Below, piece after piece: positions 1 through 10,900 of a stretch of DNA of 61,425 nt. Numbering within the stretch: position 1 is the stretch's first letter; every line of letters starts with the position of its first letter. The stretch is from Hydnum rufescens UP504 (lineage: Eukaryota > Basidiomycota > Agaricomycetes > Cantharellales > Hydnaceae). The translations under genes were made by a program, and so were the position numbers. Location of the stretch: positions 1-61,425 of the forward strand of contig MU129192.1 in the NCBI GenBank assembly GCA_014904985.1, given 5' to 3'. Below the pieces are notes generated by a model. The model did not search any database. It saw only the letters and a list, made by a program, of their open reading frames with translations, and had not been told where the DNA came from.

Positions 1-258
1 GCCCGGGCTATCGCCCAACCTCACTCTTCTATCTCTGCTTTTACACCGGACTCCGAGTTGATCGCGTGTTACTCATGAGTTGTCCAAGGCCTTCAACTCA
101 AACTTTATGATCATGAATGGTTGGAACTGAAGGATGATATCAACGAGTATGAATACGCTGATCTCCCATGGTCCCAAATGGTCCAGGAACTTTGTGGTGA
201 CCCATTGTTGGAGCATGAGGATGATGGATGTAAACTCTCCATATCCCTCTTCTTGTAA
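1..258 (+). pseudogene. Gene family X, copy 1 (3' end only)
   Basis: The C-terminal end of an unrecognised protein enters from the left window edge and stops at TAA 256-258. The readable frame contains LQLKLYDHEWLELKDD followed by YADLPWSQMVQELCGD. The same pattern recurs at 44880-45010 (LQLKLYENEWMELKDD, YANLPWSQSILVLCGD) and, more distantly, on the minus strand at 50602-50990 (VQEIQTKLCDREWALLELD). A TGA at about position 77 stands where copy 2 has a Gln codon, so this copy is probably already broken. Conservation across three copies shows it is, or was, a real protein family. I do not recognise a domain or function. Confidence 0.55.
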
Positions 259-1029
259 ATCTCCCCATCCCTCTTCCTTTCTTCCTCCATCTTTTTCGGC
301 GGAGCTTGTTCTTGCATTCCTCCTCCAAATTCTTGAGTTGCTTTCTTTTTTTTACAAAGACCATGATTTGAAACTCTCATGTACGACTACGTCTATCCTC
401 AGTTAAAATCACAGAAAATATTTTATAAAGAAAGGACTAGAAAAATGCAAAAGCTTTAAAAAGGGCCAAAAGTCCGAGTTAGGAATCAGAGCTGAGTCCA
501 CATCTGGGGTAGCAAAAGGCAGATTATGAAGCTAAAACAATGAACCCTATGATATTCTAATGATAACCCAAATGAGGAAGGGGTCAGCGCTAAAAAACAG
601 GACCCCTAAACAAATGATGTCGCGGGAGGCAACTCGAAATTTAAAACCTTTGCCCACCAAGATATAAGAACTTCATGGGCTTTGGAAACTCTCACACTAA
701 AGGAGAAACATTGCACAGTGAAAAATAAGACCAGTAGGCTGAGTTCTAGTAGGGCAATTACCATGCCATTCCATGCTAAAAAGTGGTATTCCACTGGCAA
801 AATTAAAAGGAACATCTTCTAAGTTATCGAGTTTCAGTTTGCACATTCATGACGACCTGCCTGAATGCACGAGTGAAGGTTTTGCTCTCACGGTTCATTG
901 GCACTTAGACAAGTGCTTCCACTTAAGTAAATATACCACATAATCCAGAAATTGCCTCACCACGAAGAAACAACATTATTCTGTTCCACACCTAAATGAT
1001 GACTTTGTCGCTTTCTGTGACTTTGTCAT
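259..1029. other. Spacer, no gene recognised
   Basis: Pyrimidine-rich at first (280-350), then ordinary unique-looking sequence. Short ORFs on both strands have no recognisable motif. Nothing supportable is seen. Confidence 0.5.
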
Positions 1030-1402
1030 CGTGTGAGCAAGCTCCTTCTTTCAGGTTCCAATGTGCTATTTCTCGAGTCCCCATGCTATTCCCCTGGGTT
1101 CCTACGCACCCTTTCGAATCCCTGCGCTGTCTCTCAATTCCCAAGCACTCTCTTGAGTCCCCGTGATATTTATCGAGTCCCCATGCTATTCCCCAGGTTC
1201 CTAAGCACTCTCTCGAGTCCCCATGCTATTTCTCGAGTCCCCATGCTATTCCCGGGTTCCTAAGCACTCTCTTGAGTCCCCATGCTATTTCTCGAGTCCC
1301 CACACTATTTCTTGGGTTCCTATGCACCCTTTCGAATCCCCACACTATCTCTCGATTCCTAAGCACTCTCTCGAGTCCCCACACTATTTCTCGAGTCCCC
1401 AC
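1030..1402. repeat. CT-rich minisatellite, left part
   Basis: Tandem variants of CTCGAGTCCCCATGCTATT and GGTTCCTAAGCACTCT follow each other in units of about 20-40 bp. The array is interrupted at 1402 by a solo LTR and resumes at 2785 with the same wording (CTATTTCTCAGGTTCCTATG), so the two halves were once contiguous. It keeps many CpG (CTCGAG, TCGAAT), unlike the homologous array near 45.4 kb. Confidence 0.8.
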
Positions 1403-2784
1403 TGTTGGAGGGATAAATCCCTACACCATAGAAATCCTCATCTGAGGCCATTTTCCCTAGGAACGAATCAATTATATGTCACCGCGCTCATTTAATTTTA
1501 TTGCCATTCGTTTATTCAAGAAATCAATTGGATTCCTACCCCTTTCCAACCCATAATATCGCCTCATTCCTTTACCATGTCTACCAGTCAATTTATTGAC
1601 TATCCGTCGGACTTCAACAGTCCTCATCAAAAAGGGGCAGTTTATGCCCTACTTCAAGTCCATTTTCTTTGGACAAGGCAATTCAACTTGCCATCTTTCT
1701 TCAAGACTGGGTGACTTGCCTGCTCTTCCAAGTCATCCTACTGCCTTAAGGGCGACAGATTGTGATTATGTAATGACACGGACCAGGCCTAGTTCCGATT
1801 CTGGACTCGCAGATCTGTCACATGATCCAGATAGGGGTTGCACTACTCTGAAGGAGTATTTTTCGAATTTCTCCGTCATTTTTGATCGGATCGACTCGAA
1901 ACAACCGCGCCCAGAAAGATACAAATCGTACCTATCGAACAGTACCAAACACGAAACGAACGGATCAAAGATGCGGTCCCTGTAACAATATCTTGCCATG
2001 ATTCATACTCTGAAGGAGTATTTTTCGAATTTCTCTGTCAGTTTTGATCGGATTGACTCGAAACGACCATGCCCTGAAAGCTGTTGAAAATGCGCATCAA
2101 ACGGTACCAAGGGCAAAACGAGCGGACGCGAACTCCATTTTTCACAAGACAACTCCCTCCCCATGACTCCCCCTTTGCTCCACCATTCAAAATAGCGAAT
2201 TACTTCCGGCCCTCTTATGTCCGATGGAGAAGACCCTCAGGGCGACCTATTCCACTTTTCCTTAAGGGAACTTGTCCAGGTTTGAAGGAGGAATAGCATG
2301 TAATGTGTCAATCTCCCTTTTATCTTGAAATTGGAATATCTCCATCAGTTTTGAAGATTTTAACTTGATTTCTTTTTCTCTGTGTGTCCCTTAAGTCCTG
2401 ACTTTTCACTTTCTATTGAGTCAAAGTATGTATTGTATATTAGGTGCAGCTAGCACACAAATTCAGTAGTTCTCCCCCTCCCTCCAGTTTGAAGCTCCTT
2501 GAACAGCTGCTGGTCCCTGGGTGATTTCTCACTACAAAAAGCGAATTCTAACTACACTTTGACTAAGGTCTCAAGAAGAGATTCTTAGGGTGTGGTAATT
2601 TGACTGAAAGACACATTCTCACTTAATTGCTTGGGCTTTGTTGGCTCACTGCAATTTCCCCTGTTCAAAAGACCTTCCCCCACTCGAACCTGAACATCCA
2701 GATTAGATCTGTGATCCCCTCTTTCGTCCCCGGCTCAACATCATGGACAGTAGTTGGATTGGTTTAATAATCATCCTGCTTACA
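1403..2784 (+). mobile_element. Solo LTR, family A copy 1 (1382 bp)
   Basis: Starts TGTTGGAGGGATAAA and ends CTGCTTACA, the TG...CA ends of an LTR. It is flanked by CCAC on both sides (1399-1402 and 2785-2788), a likely 4-bp target duplication. Three other copies share its ends and interior (4373-5737, 13448-14970, 23151-30990 minus). Two units of the ~160-bp module (CTCCGTCA at 1871, CTCTGTCA at 2033) lie in the middle. No internal retroelement region follows, so this is a solo LTR left by LTR-LTR recombination. The parent element is not in the window. Confidence 0.85.
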
Positions 2785-3160
2785 CCACGCTATTTCTCAG
2801 GTTCCTATGCACCCTTTCGAATCCCCATGCTATCTCTCGATTCCCGAGCACTCTCTCGAGTCCCTGTGCTATCCCTCGATTCCCGAGCCTTTTTCTCAAA
2901 TCCCATGCTTTCTCTCGACTCTCACAATTCTGTTCAAGCTCCTCTCAACTCTCACGACTCTGTTCAAGCTCCTCTTGACTCCGCAACTCCGTCACTCTCA
3001 ATCTGCGACATTTGAGTCCTCTCAATTCCTGCGACGTTTTTTGAGTCCTCTCAATTCCTGCGACGTTTTTCGAGTCCCTCTCAATTCCTGCAATGTTTTC
3101 GAGTCCCTCTCGATTCCTGCAATGTTTTTCGAGTCCCTCTTCGATTCCCGCAACTTTATT
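2785..3160. repeat. CT-rich minisatellite, right part
   Basis: Continuation of the 1030-1402 array beyond the LTR. It changes from the CTCGATTCCCGAGCACTCT type to a ~27-bp type resembling CTCAATTCCTGCGACGTTTTT with GAGTCC. The array at 45390-45800 has the same design but its CG dinucleotides have become TG or CA. Confidence 0.75.
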
Positions 3161-3553
3161 TCAGTCTCCCTCGATTTTCTTGACTTCTGCCAAGTAATCT
3201 CTCCACCTGGCCAAAACCCTTTCAATCTATCACCCTCCCCTTCTATCTTCCCATACCACCTTCTGTCAAGACCAGTTAAAAACTTTGAATTGTAACTATT
3301 CATATGCGACTTAGTAAAATAAAGTACCTTTGAAAAAAAAAAAATTGAATGAAAGGAACAAAAGCTGACAAGCAAAATCAAAGTACAAAATCAAAGTACC
3401 ACCCTAGAATCCCTAAAACTGTATCCTAGATTCCCTAAATAAGGAAACTTTTAAAAAAATCAGTCAAATTAAGAACTCAGAGAGGTATAAAAAACAGAGG
3501 AAAATGGCCATGGCCAGACATACCTTGAATCCCACACCACTCGTAAGCCACAA
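3161..3553. other. Spacer upstream of gene Y with TATA-like box
   Basis: Contains an A-run at 3335-3346 and the sequence AGGTATAAAAAACAG at about 3483, some 70 bp before the ATG of gene Y. The stretch 3290-3553 aligns by eye with 45870-46090, including CTCAGAGAGGTATRAAAAA. It is therefore part of the duplicated X-spacer-Y segment and may hold the Y promoter. Confidence 0.5.
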
Positions 3554-5961
3554 ATGAATATTGATGAGCAGATTCTAAAAAATCCTTCCCAAATTAGGCA
3601 AATGTCCGACGAATTCAATTTGCTTGAAGTTCCCCATGCAGTTCACATTAACATTGGCATGTATACAACCGATCGAAATTTGCCCTTCCTTTCTATTCGA
3701 CTAGGCGATTTTGGCACAGTTTACCCAGACAAAAACGATCCCATGGTTTATTTCTTCGCCCGAATTGATGGAATTCATTATCACAACATGCATGCAGATG
3801 GCCCTATGTTTTTGGCTGAGATTATTCTGGGTCTTACTGTGTTTGGAGGGATCGATCCAACTCAATGTCCCCACCCCTTCTTTTCATGTGACTTTTCACC
3901 CCTCCCAGTTAAAAGAGTATCATGTGTTTCTGACCCTGAAAGCCAAGTCAAATCTGGAAATTGAAAAATTGAATCACCACAAATTAATTGCAAAAATGCC
4001 TTGTGATCAAATGCACCCTGGAATTAAAACCACAAGTGATTGCCAAGGCTCAGGTGTCTAATTAAGTCCCCATTCCAAGAAATTAAATGCCGACTTCCAG
4101 AAAGCGATTTAAGGAACACTGAATTATGCAAAATTCCCCAAGATTGTTCTATTATCACTCATCATGTCTGCAATCAAATTCCCATATCCTGAAGGACATT
4201 ACCTGCGCTACGAATATCCTGATGATGTATTCGATCTGTCCCATCAATTCATCAAGTGAAAGGGGTTTGGCAAAGTCATTTTCTGCCTTGGAGTGGAGGA
4301 CACAAGTGGATTGATGGTGGTGTATATTCCCAGAGGTGTCCCATTCGTTTTCCAGGCCTATATCGAATCCGTTGTTGGAGGGATAAAATCCTACTACATA
4401 GATCCGCTTCAGGACCCAACTACCTCCTCAAATGAATCCAATTTATTCAATCCCAATCCTTTCAATACCTATCCTTCCTTTGATTGCCATGCAATGTGGA
4501 TTTCAATTCTCCAAGACCCATTTTATTTCTCTTTCCTCCACCTTGTACACGAGACATTTATTTGTCCATCTTCAAGTCTTCAACAGACTACCTCAAATTA
4601 TAGTTACTTCAAGCCCAGCCAACTGTGGCTCAGGCAATTCAACTTGCCCTGTTTGTTTGGTACTCAATCCATTATGCATTGCTCATTGCCCTGGTGGGGA
4701 TATATGAGTCCCAATTATATAATCAAGATTGCCTAATCCTTTGGATCCAACTCGTGGATTAGTCACATGTTAAATAGGGGCTATTCCCATACTCTCAAGG
4801 AGTATTTCGCGAATATCTCCCTCATTTTTGATCGAATCGACTCAGCAAGATAGCGCCCAGAAAACTACGATCAATACCTATCCAACAGTACCACATACGC
4901 GTTTATCGGATGCGAACTGCACCCTCCAGGTCGATTTTACCTCATGCTTCACACTATCCTTCAGTATTTCGCAAATATCTCCACCAGTTTTGATCCGATT
5001 CGTTAGTAACGGCCACCCCTGGAAAGACGCTGAAAGTCCGCATCGAATGGTACCAAGGGCAAAACGAGTGGATTAGAACTCGGCTCTCTGTAATTTAGTC
5101 TCCCCATGTCTCATTTCACTTTTACCTCCGCTTTCTGATTACTAAAGGCAATTATGGTTTCGGCACTCTATGTCTGATGGAGGGTACGTCTAGGGTGACC
5201 AGTTCCACCTTTCCCCAAGGGATTCTGTTCAGTAGGAGAGGAGGAATACCTTGGTTAAGCCATATTCCCCTATTCTGACTTGTTAATTGAATATCTCCTT
5301 CAGTTTTGAAGCTTTTGACTTGATCTCTTTTTCATCATTTTCGCCTTAACCCCACCTTTCTGCCGGTTACTATGGCATTATTCCAAGATGTATATTAAGT
5401 ACGGGGGATGCGAATTTTGATTGATTTCCCCCTCACCCTCAGTCTCTAAAAGTCTTGAAGGACAGCTGTTGGCACCAGGGTGATTTCCAGACCATATCTA
5501 GTATTGTTCACACTTTGGATAGCCCTCAAGAGGAGAGCTATCAGTGTGATTTCTGAATTAAATCATCCATTCATTCATTGTTAGAGCAAGCCCACCCTAG
5601 CAAGACAAATTCTCAACCTCAAGGCCTTTCATTCAATCGGACCTTAACCTACGGATTGACTCCGTGGCCCTCTCCTTTTGTCCTTGATTCAACAATCTTG
5701 GACTGTGGCATAGTCTCTTAGGAGATTCCTGCTTACACCGTGGACGAATACAACTTCGCCTTCATTACAATCCTACTTCCCATTGGTTACCAACACGTCG
5801 ATTGTTCGTTTGGGAATGTTCTCCTATCATTGATCTTGGAGTCCAAGGATTTCCCATTCCCACCCATCTCTCCCTTCATGTCTCTCATTTATTCCATCAC
5901 AAATCCACTCCACTGGAGATCTGTCAGACGTTCCATGTGTAATTTCCTTCGTCATCTCTGA
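3554..5961 (+). pseudogene. Gene family Y, copy 1, split by a solo LTR
   Basis: Unrecognised protein gene. The first open block (3554-3868) includes RLGDFGTVYPDKNDPMVYFF and HADGPMFLAEIILGLTVFGG, and is paralogous to 46140-46440. A frame change near 3900 (an intron or small lesion ending CCCTCCCAG) leads to LKEYHVFLTLKAKSNLEIEK. A further block (4293-4372) ends ...QAYIESV and is cut by the LTR. Removing the LTR and one copy of its CCGT target duplication rejoins the frame exactly into VDEYNFAFITILLPIG and onward to TAA at 5961. That exact joining is the main evidence that the exon was coding when the LTR landed. Function is unknown and no signal peptide is evident. Confidence 0.6.
4373..5737 (+). 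mobile_element. Solo LTR, family A copy 2 (1365 bp)
   Basis: Begins TGTTGGAGGGATAAAATCC and ends CTGCTTACA, with a perfect 4-bp target duplication CCGT at 4369-4372 and 5738-5741. It holds two ~160-bp modules (CTCCCTCA at 4817 and CTCCACCA at 4979, 162 bp apart). The insertion interrupts an open reading frame of gene Y. The full duplication shows it is a solo LTR, not the edge of a larger element. Confidence 0.9.
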
Positions 5962-6288
5962 TTCAAAAGGATCTGGAACCTAGACAGCTGTTCTTTCTTT
6001 TCAAATGTGATTCATATGCTAAAAATGGAATGAAGGCAAAGGATTTGATTGAATTTGAAAACAATTCACAAGGGAATGACAGCTGTCAGAAGTAAAACGA
6101 ATAAGGAAATCATGTCAAAACTCAGGATGAGGATAAAAGGGCAGTGAAAGTCATTCCAGAACCCCATTCTCCTCCTCTCATCCCTTTCAGTTCATTTGAG
6201 TTCCTTCTCTCCTCTTTCTTTCTCTTTTCTCATCTTTTCTCTTCTCATCTCTCTCTCAGATCCTATCATCATTTTTCTTTCATTTCCA
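5962..6288. other. Spacer / putative leader
   Basis: Contains GAGGATAAAAGGGCAG at about 6129, a weak TATA-like element, followed by a strongly pyrimidine-rich tract (6165-6285) ending at the ATG of the next ORF. TATA plus CT tract is typical of fungal promoters; this is the only support. Confidence 0.35.
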
Positions 6289-6676
6289 ATGGACCCCACT
6301 ATCATCCCAGCTGTGGAAAAATGCACAGAAGGTATGATTAATCCTTCAAATTGCCCAAGGTCTTTAAATGATATATCAAAAGAAGAATCAGGAAACAAGA
6401 AGTTCATCGAGTTGTACCTTCTGGTAGAGGATGACACATCGTTTTATCTTTTCGTTCCAGGCTGGAAAACCAGGATGGTTTTGTCCAGATATGCTTGCCA
6501 AGGAGAGGAAGTTTACCAGGGCATTTCTAAACTGGATGATGGTTAAATCTGTAGTGCCTGAGAGTCCCAACTTCAAAGTTGAAGTTAGATTAGGGATCAC
6601 AGTCCAGAATGCCCCTGAAAGGGAAGTGTGTATCCATCCCCTTGTTACCCATAATCCCTTTGATGCATGTATTTGA
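6289..6676 (+). CDS. Unrecognised protein, probably two exons
   Basis: The ATG at 6289 follows a CT-rich leader. The first block reads MDPTIIPAVEKCTEGM and continues to about residue 45. A second block in another frame reads AGKPGWFCPDMLAKERKF and ends at 6676 (THNPFDACI). A plausible 3' splice site TTTTCGTTCCAG ends at 6460. With a 5' site at 6424 (GTAGAG) the frames join in phase, but the intron would be only 37 bp. CpG is fairly well kept, so this may be a live gene. No domain is recognised and no function is proposed. Confidence 0.4.
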
Positions 6677-6821
6677 ATCACATCTTGTCCTGTTCCCCCA
6701 TCCCTTGTTTCCTAAAAGAATTACAAAAAGAACATATGATTTTCAGGACAAGTTTGATGCAAAAGGAAAGAGTCATGAGGCCATCAAGAAATAGTTATAA
6801 AGGGCCCATCGAATACAGACC

Positions 6822-7439
6822 TTGTTAGCATCAGCCCCAGCCATGCCTATCCAGCAACTTTCACTTGTCTATCGCCATTTTGATCACATCGACGACGATC
6901 CTTTCATTGGCATCCATTCTTCCACTCCCATTTGCTATTCCCCTACACCTGAAAATTCATTTGAAGGGATCATTCTATCAAAAAGTATCAAGTGGATGAG
7001 ATACGTTATCTGGGTACGAAGATCACTATGCCCCCTACCAATGAAAGGACCTCGAAGTTGTCCTGGTAGTCGCCTTACGAATTCCAACTGGTGACAAGAT
7101 ACCTCCTCGAGTATTCCCAACTTCAGTTCTCAATCTGGAAGTAATAGATGCTGTCCAGGGTAAGAGGTTTTCTCCATGTGACAAAGACCATTTAATCGAG
7201 TGGGAGCAGATATCTACCCAACAGTCAGTCAAATCTATCGAGTGCGACATTTTACATTGGACAAGGCATTGCAGTGGATGGAAGGATGGACTTGGTGGTT
7301 TCAAGAGTGGAAAAGTAGAAGGAATGAAGATGAAGTCTTTACTGAATATGGGTGGTAGAAGTAGGAATTCACAGTGCATTGCAAGGGACTGCAATCTAAA
7401 GTGTTCGCCATCTGTAGAAGGAATAACTGCCTAGTATCT
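6822..7439 (+). CDS. Unrecognised ORF, possibly further exons of the gene above
   Basis: An open block 6822-7094 reads MPIQQLSLVYRHFDHIDDD and continues. A later block includes GLGGFKSGKVEGMKMKSLLN and a stop near 7357. Both are CpG-containing like the preceding ORF and lie on the same strand, so they could be further exons. I could not find a convincing splice pattern. No homology is recognised. Confidence 0.25.
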
Positions 7440-8209
7440 GAAAACACGAGTTTGGAAGTGCTCTAAACCTTAAACCTCGATCAATGATCTGTTGGAGTGT
7501 TTAGGACAACTTTATCATGCTACAGCCCAAAGATATCAAGGAAACTCAGTTGAAATAACTCCATTCAACAAACAAAATAAAAAGTTTTCTACATGCCAAA
7601 AAATATGCTTATGTAACCAAGATTTGTAATCAAAAACCCGGACTCAAAAGTATGACAAAGCTATTTGTATGACTAAGCAAAAGATATGACTCAGCCTGAT
7701 TTAGTCATCCGAACATGCCCACAACTGTGCCATTCCAAACATCACACAGACTTTGGTGCAGAAAAGTACACAGACATCCAAAAATACATATAAGGAATCA
7801 AATTTTGTAGTTTTAGGTAGCTTTTAGATAAGACTCCCCTTGAAATAAAGTAGTTACAGATGAGAAATTCAAGTGGCCAAGTAACTGAAAGGCATACTCA
7901 GAGCAACAACGAGAAGTTGTAGATAGTTGTAGGACCCTCAGTGTAGGTGTTGCTAGATGTATAAGCCCTGAATCATATGATAATAGGTTCAAGCCCATAA
8001 AAGTTTAAAATCAGAAATAGCTTCTAAGTTTCAATTTGATAATCATGATACAAGTAGTCCAGCTAGAGTCAGAAACATTACGTCATATCAGAGTCACCCA
8101 TATCATTTCTATACCTAGTAAGCCAATCAACCCATTGAGACTAACCTGAGCCCCTCCCATACCTTTTCATTCCCAATCCCTATAACCTTAGCCAACATCT
8201 GGTGGTGTT
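7440..8209. other. Spacer, nothing recognised
   Basis: AT-rich, CpG-poor sequence between the left genes and the truncated Gypsy element. The compositional change to CpG-poor DNA begins about here. No coding or repeat signal is supported. Confidence 0.5.
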
Positions 8210-8920
8210 AGTAATTTCTGCAGAGCGATAAAGCATCTTCTACACTGGGGTTCTTCTGATGTCTTCCTGGGGGTTCTCCCTCACCAACACTCTGCATTCC
8301 ACATCTTCCAGATCACTACACAACAGTCAGATGGACACTGGGTCAGTATGACTTCCCCAGTTGTCCAGTCAATCTCTGGGTTGTGATGGTGAAGCCATGT
8401 GTGCCCTATGATCAGCTTGGTTTTCCCCAGTCTGATCACAGAGAACACTACCCACTCGGAGTGATCATTGATTTGGAGGATGACCTCAACCCCTTCATGG
8501 GCAGACCCCATTTCATTCAGTGTTCCATTGACATTGTAGACAGGGATCAGGTGTGCAAGGGGTCATATGTCTAGACCATTTTCCTTTGCGAAGGTTGGGT
8601 CCATGAACATTCCAGTGGCTCCGGAGTCCAGTAGGGCCTTTCTGGCACAGATCGCTCCAGTCTGCGGTGATTGGATTTTCACCTTGATCTCTTTGGCTCA
8701 TCTGGAGTCTTCGGAAAGGAGGCAGATAGAAGGGGGAGGGTTATGGACAGGGTCAACCTCAGTTGATATGCTTTCAGATTCATCACTCTCATCGTTGGAG
8801 AAAAACATGTCATTTCCAACTCCATATGTACAGTTTTTGAGAGAGGAGGATCTGTTGGTCAGGCAGGATGCATCCTTCACTGCTGACCATTGGGAAAATC
8901 CTGTGGAGGTGATCCCTGGG

Positions 8921-9766
8921 TGTCAGGGTGACACTGCCATTGAAGCCACAAACAGAAAGAGAAAGAGATTAATTAACCACATGCTATCGCAGTGGGAATC
9001 CTGAGTATACACCACACAACAAGGGATACACAAGTCTCACACCTATTGCAGTGGGAATCCTGAGAGATCAAAACTGGTGATCCCCCAACTGTGAAGGGCT
9101 ATAAATACTATTTCCTGCACACAGCCTCCAGCCTTCCAGAACCTTCCGCCGTCTTCCATAACCTTCCAGATCTTCCTAGAATGCCAGCTCCACAGCCCAT
9201 CAGTCAGCCTCCACAGCCACCATCACTAAGCCTCACTAAGCTGATGCAGCTGTGTTATGAATCCTGTGTGCACCTCCACATGGCTATGCCCCAACTTCTA
9301 TATGTATCCCCCTTAGCGTATGTACCTCCAAGGCAGTGTATGCCCGGGTACCCCAAAGGTGTCCAAAGTGTCAAAGGACCATAATGATGTGGATGGAGTA
9401 TGGATTGGGACAGGTGATGTGGATTCAGGGACTGGGGGTAGAGGAGGAGGAGGGGGAGTCTGGATTGGCAACTCCATGGACTCACATGGGGAGCAAGGGA
9501 ATGACAGGTGCTGACAAGGGCGCCAATGCTGCCACTGGTTGACTACCCAGCCCATAGCCCACTGGCCGAGGCCTGATAGAACAAGGGCAATAATAATAAG
9601 AGAAATGCCAATAATGGCAAGGATGACAATAACCCCCGTAGTGAATGGAGGGAGAGAGGAGACAAGAGCATTTGAGGAAGTAGGCGCCATATGATAGAGT
9701 CGATGAAGAATGATACTCTGACGGGTAAGTCCTTAGGTGGAAGCAAATGTCAATTTGATCCTGACA
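8921..9766 (+). mobile_element. Nested solo LTR, family C copy 1 (846 bp)
   Basis: Starts TGTCAGGGTGACACTG and ends GATCCTGACA, with a perfect 5-bp target duplication CTGGG at 8916-8920 and 9767-9771. Deleting it and one CTGGG restores the flanking Gypsy sequence as seen at 26140-26215. A TATA box (GCTATAAATACTAT) at about 9099 sets plus-strand orientation, with U3 to its left. A second copy lies at 38443-39230. The minus strand carries an open frame (9690-9313) encoding a hydrophobic segment, also open in copy 2. Confidence 0.9.
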
Positions 9767-9779
9767 CTGGGCTTCTGAG

Positions 9780-10822
9780 GCATTCCTCAGAGCTGGGAAT
9801 AGTTTCCATAACACCTCACAGATGATTGCTCCAATGTCTTCTGTGGCGCAGATGAGTTGTTGTGGCTTCTGTGGATGGGGACAGTCACAAGAGATGTGTC
9901 CCAACTCTTGACAGTTATAGCACCATCATGCCTCTCGTTTCCAAGTTGAGTCTACATCCATGGGAGTGAATGAAGTCGACAAGGGTGTTGGTGCAGGAGG
10001 GAGTGTGGTCAGTCTGGGAGTGATGGGTGCTGCTGTCCAGGGTTTCTCCATGGATGTTGGGGGGTTTCTCGGAGTGTATGGGGTTGCACCGGACATGGCT
10101 TGTTGGAACCAGAGATATAGGTTATCCAGGCGCCGTGCCATGTCCTGCCATCCTCCGAGTGTCTCTGGCAGATCACTGAGGTGCATTTTTTCCAACAGTC
10201 TTTCGTTGAGACCCCACTAATATGCATCACTCAATGCTTCCTCTCCGAATCCAGTCCATCCTGCCAAGGTGTCAAAGTGCGCAGTGTATTCCTCCACAGA
10301 CATCTTCCCTTGTTTCAGATTCCAGAGTTGGGATCATGCAGTGAACTCCCAGTCCAGTTCTCCGAAAGCACTTTCAAAGGCAACTAGGGACCCTTCAAAG
10401 GTCTCGTATGGATTGTGGGTTTCCAGATCTAGGAAGGAGGTGGAGAGACTTTCTGCCCATGCTCTGGCAGTTCCATCCTTCATCCAGGAGAGTGTGTACA
10501 GGATTTTGTGCAACTCTGTCAGATAGACTCTAGGTTGGAGGGCAATGTTCAGCCTGACAGAGCATAGGAAACTCTCTATTTTCTTCCGATCACCAGAGAA
10601 TGGTTCAGGGTCAGCCCCCTTGGCCTCACGAGCAGACTGGGTAGGCAGAGGGTGCTGCTGGAGTGTCTGCTGGACTGCAGCTGACACAAAGCCAGTGATG
10701 TGCATCCCTTGGTTCCACATGTTGTCCAGCTCCTCACAGAGGGTGGCATTTTGTTGTTGGAGTTGGGTGAGGAGGTGTTGGAGGTGGTCGGTGGTAATGG
10801 CTACTGGAGCACCATCAGACAT
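9780..10822 (-). pseudogene. gag: Gag of Gypsy family D copy 2
   Basis: Structural capsid/nucleocapsid protein of the retroelement, which assembles the cytoplasmic particle. Reading starts with MSDGAPVAITTDHLQHLL at 10822, passes a Gln-rich coiled region (LLTQLQQQNATL) and the retrotransposon-gag core (WMKDGTARAWAESL), and continues with KMHLSDLPETLGGWQDMARR to the zinc knuckle CYNCQELGHISCDCPHP near 9877-9924. Frame changes near 10340 and a TAG or TGA before the knuckle break it. The gag tail continues at 8915-8698, beyond the nested LTR. It is closer to an intact N-terminus than copy 1. Confidence 0.75.
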
Positions 10823-10900
10823 TTCAGAATGAGGAGTAGGAGGGAAATCAGCGATACTAAGCAATCCAGATGGTGGGCTTGTAAGAGAGCTTTGGTCTTC

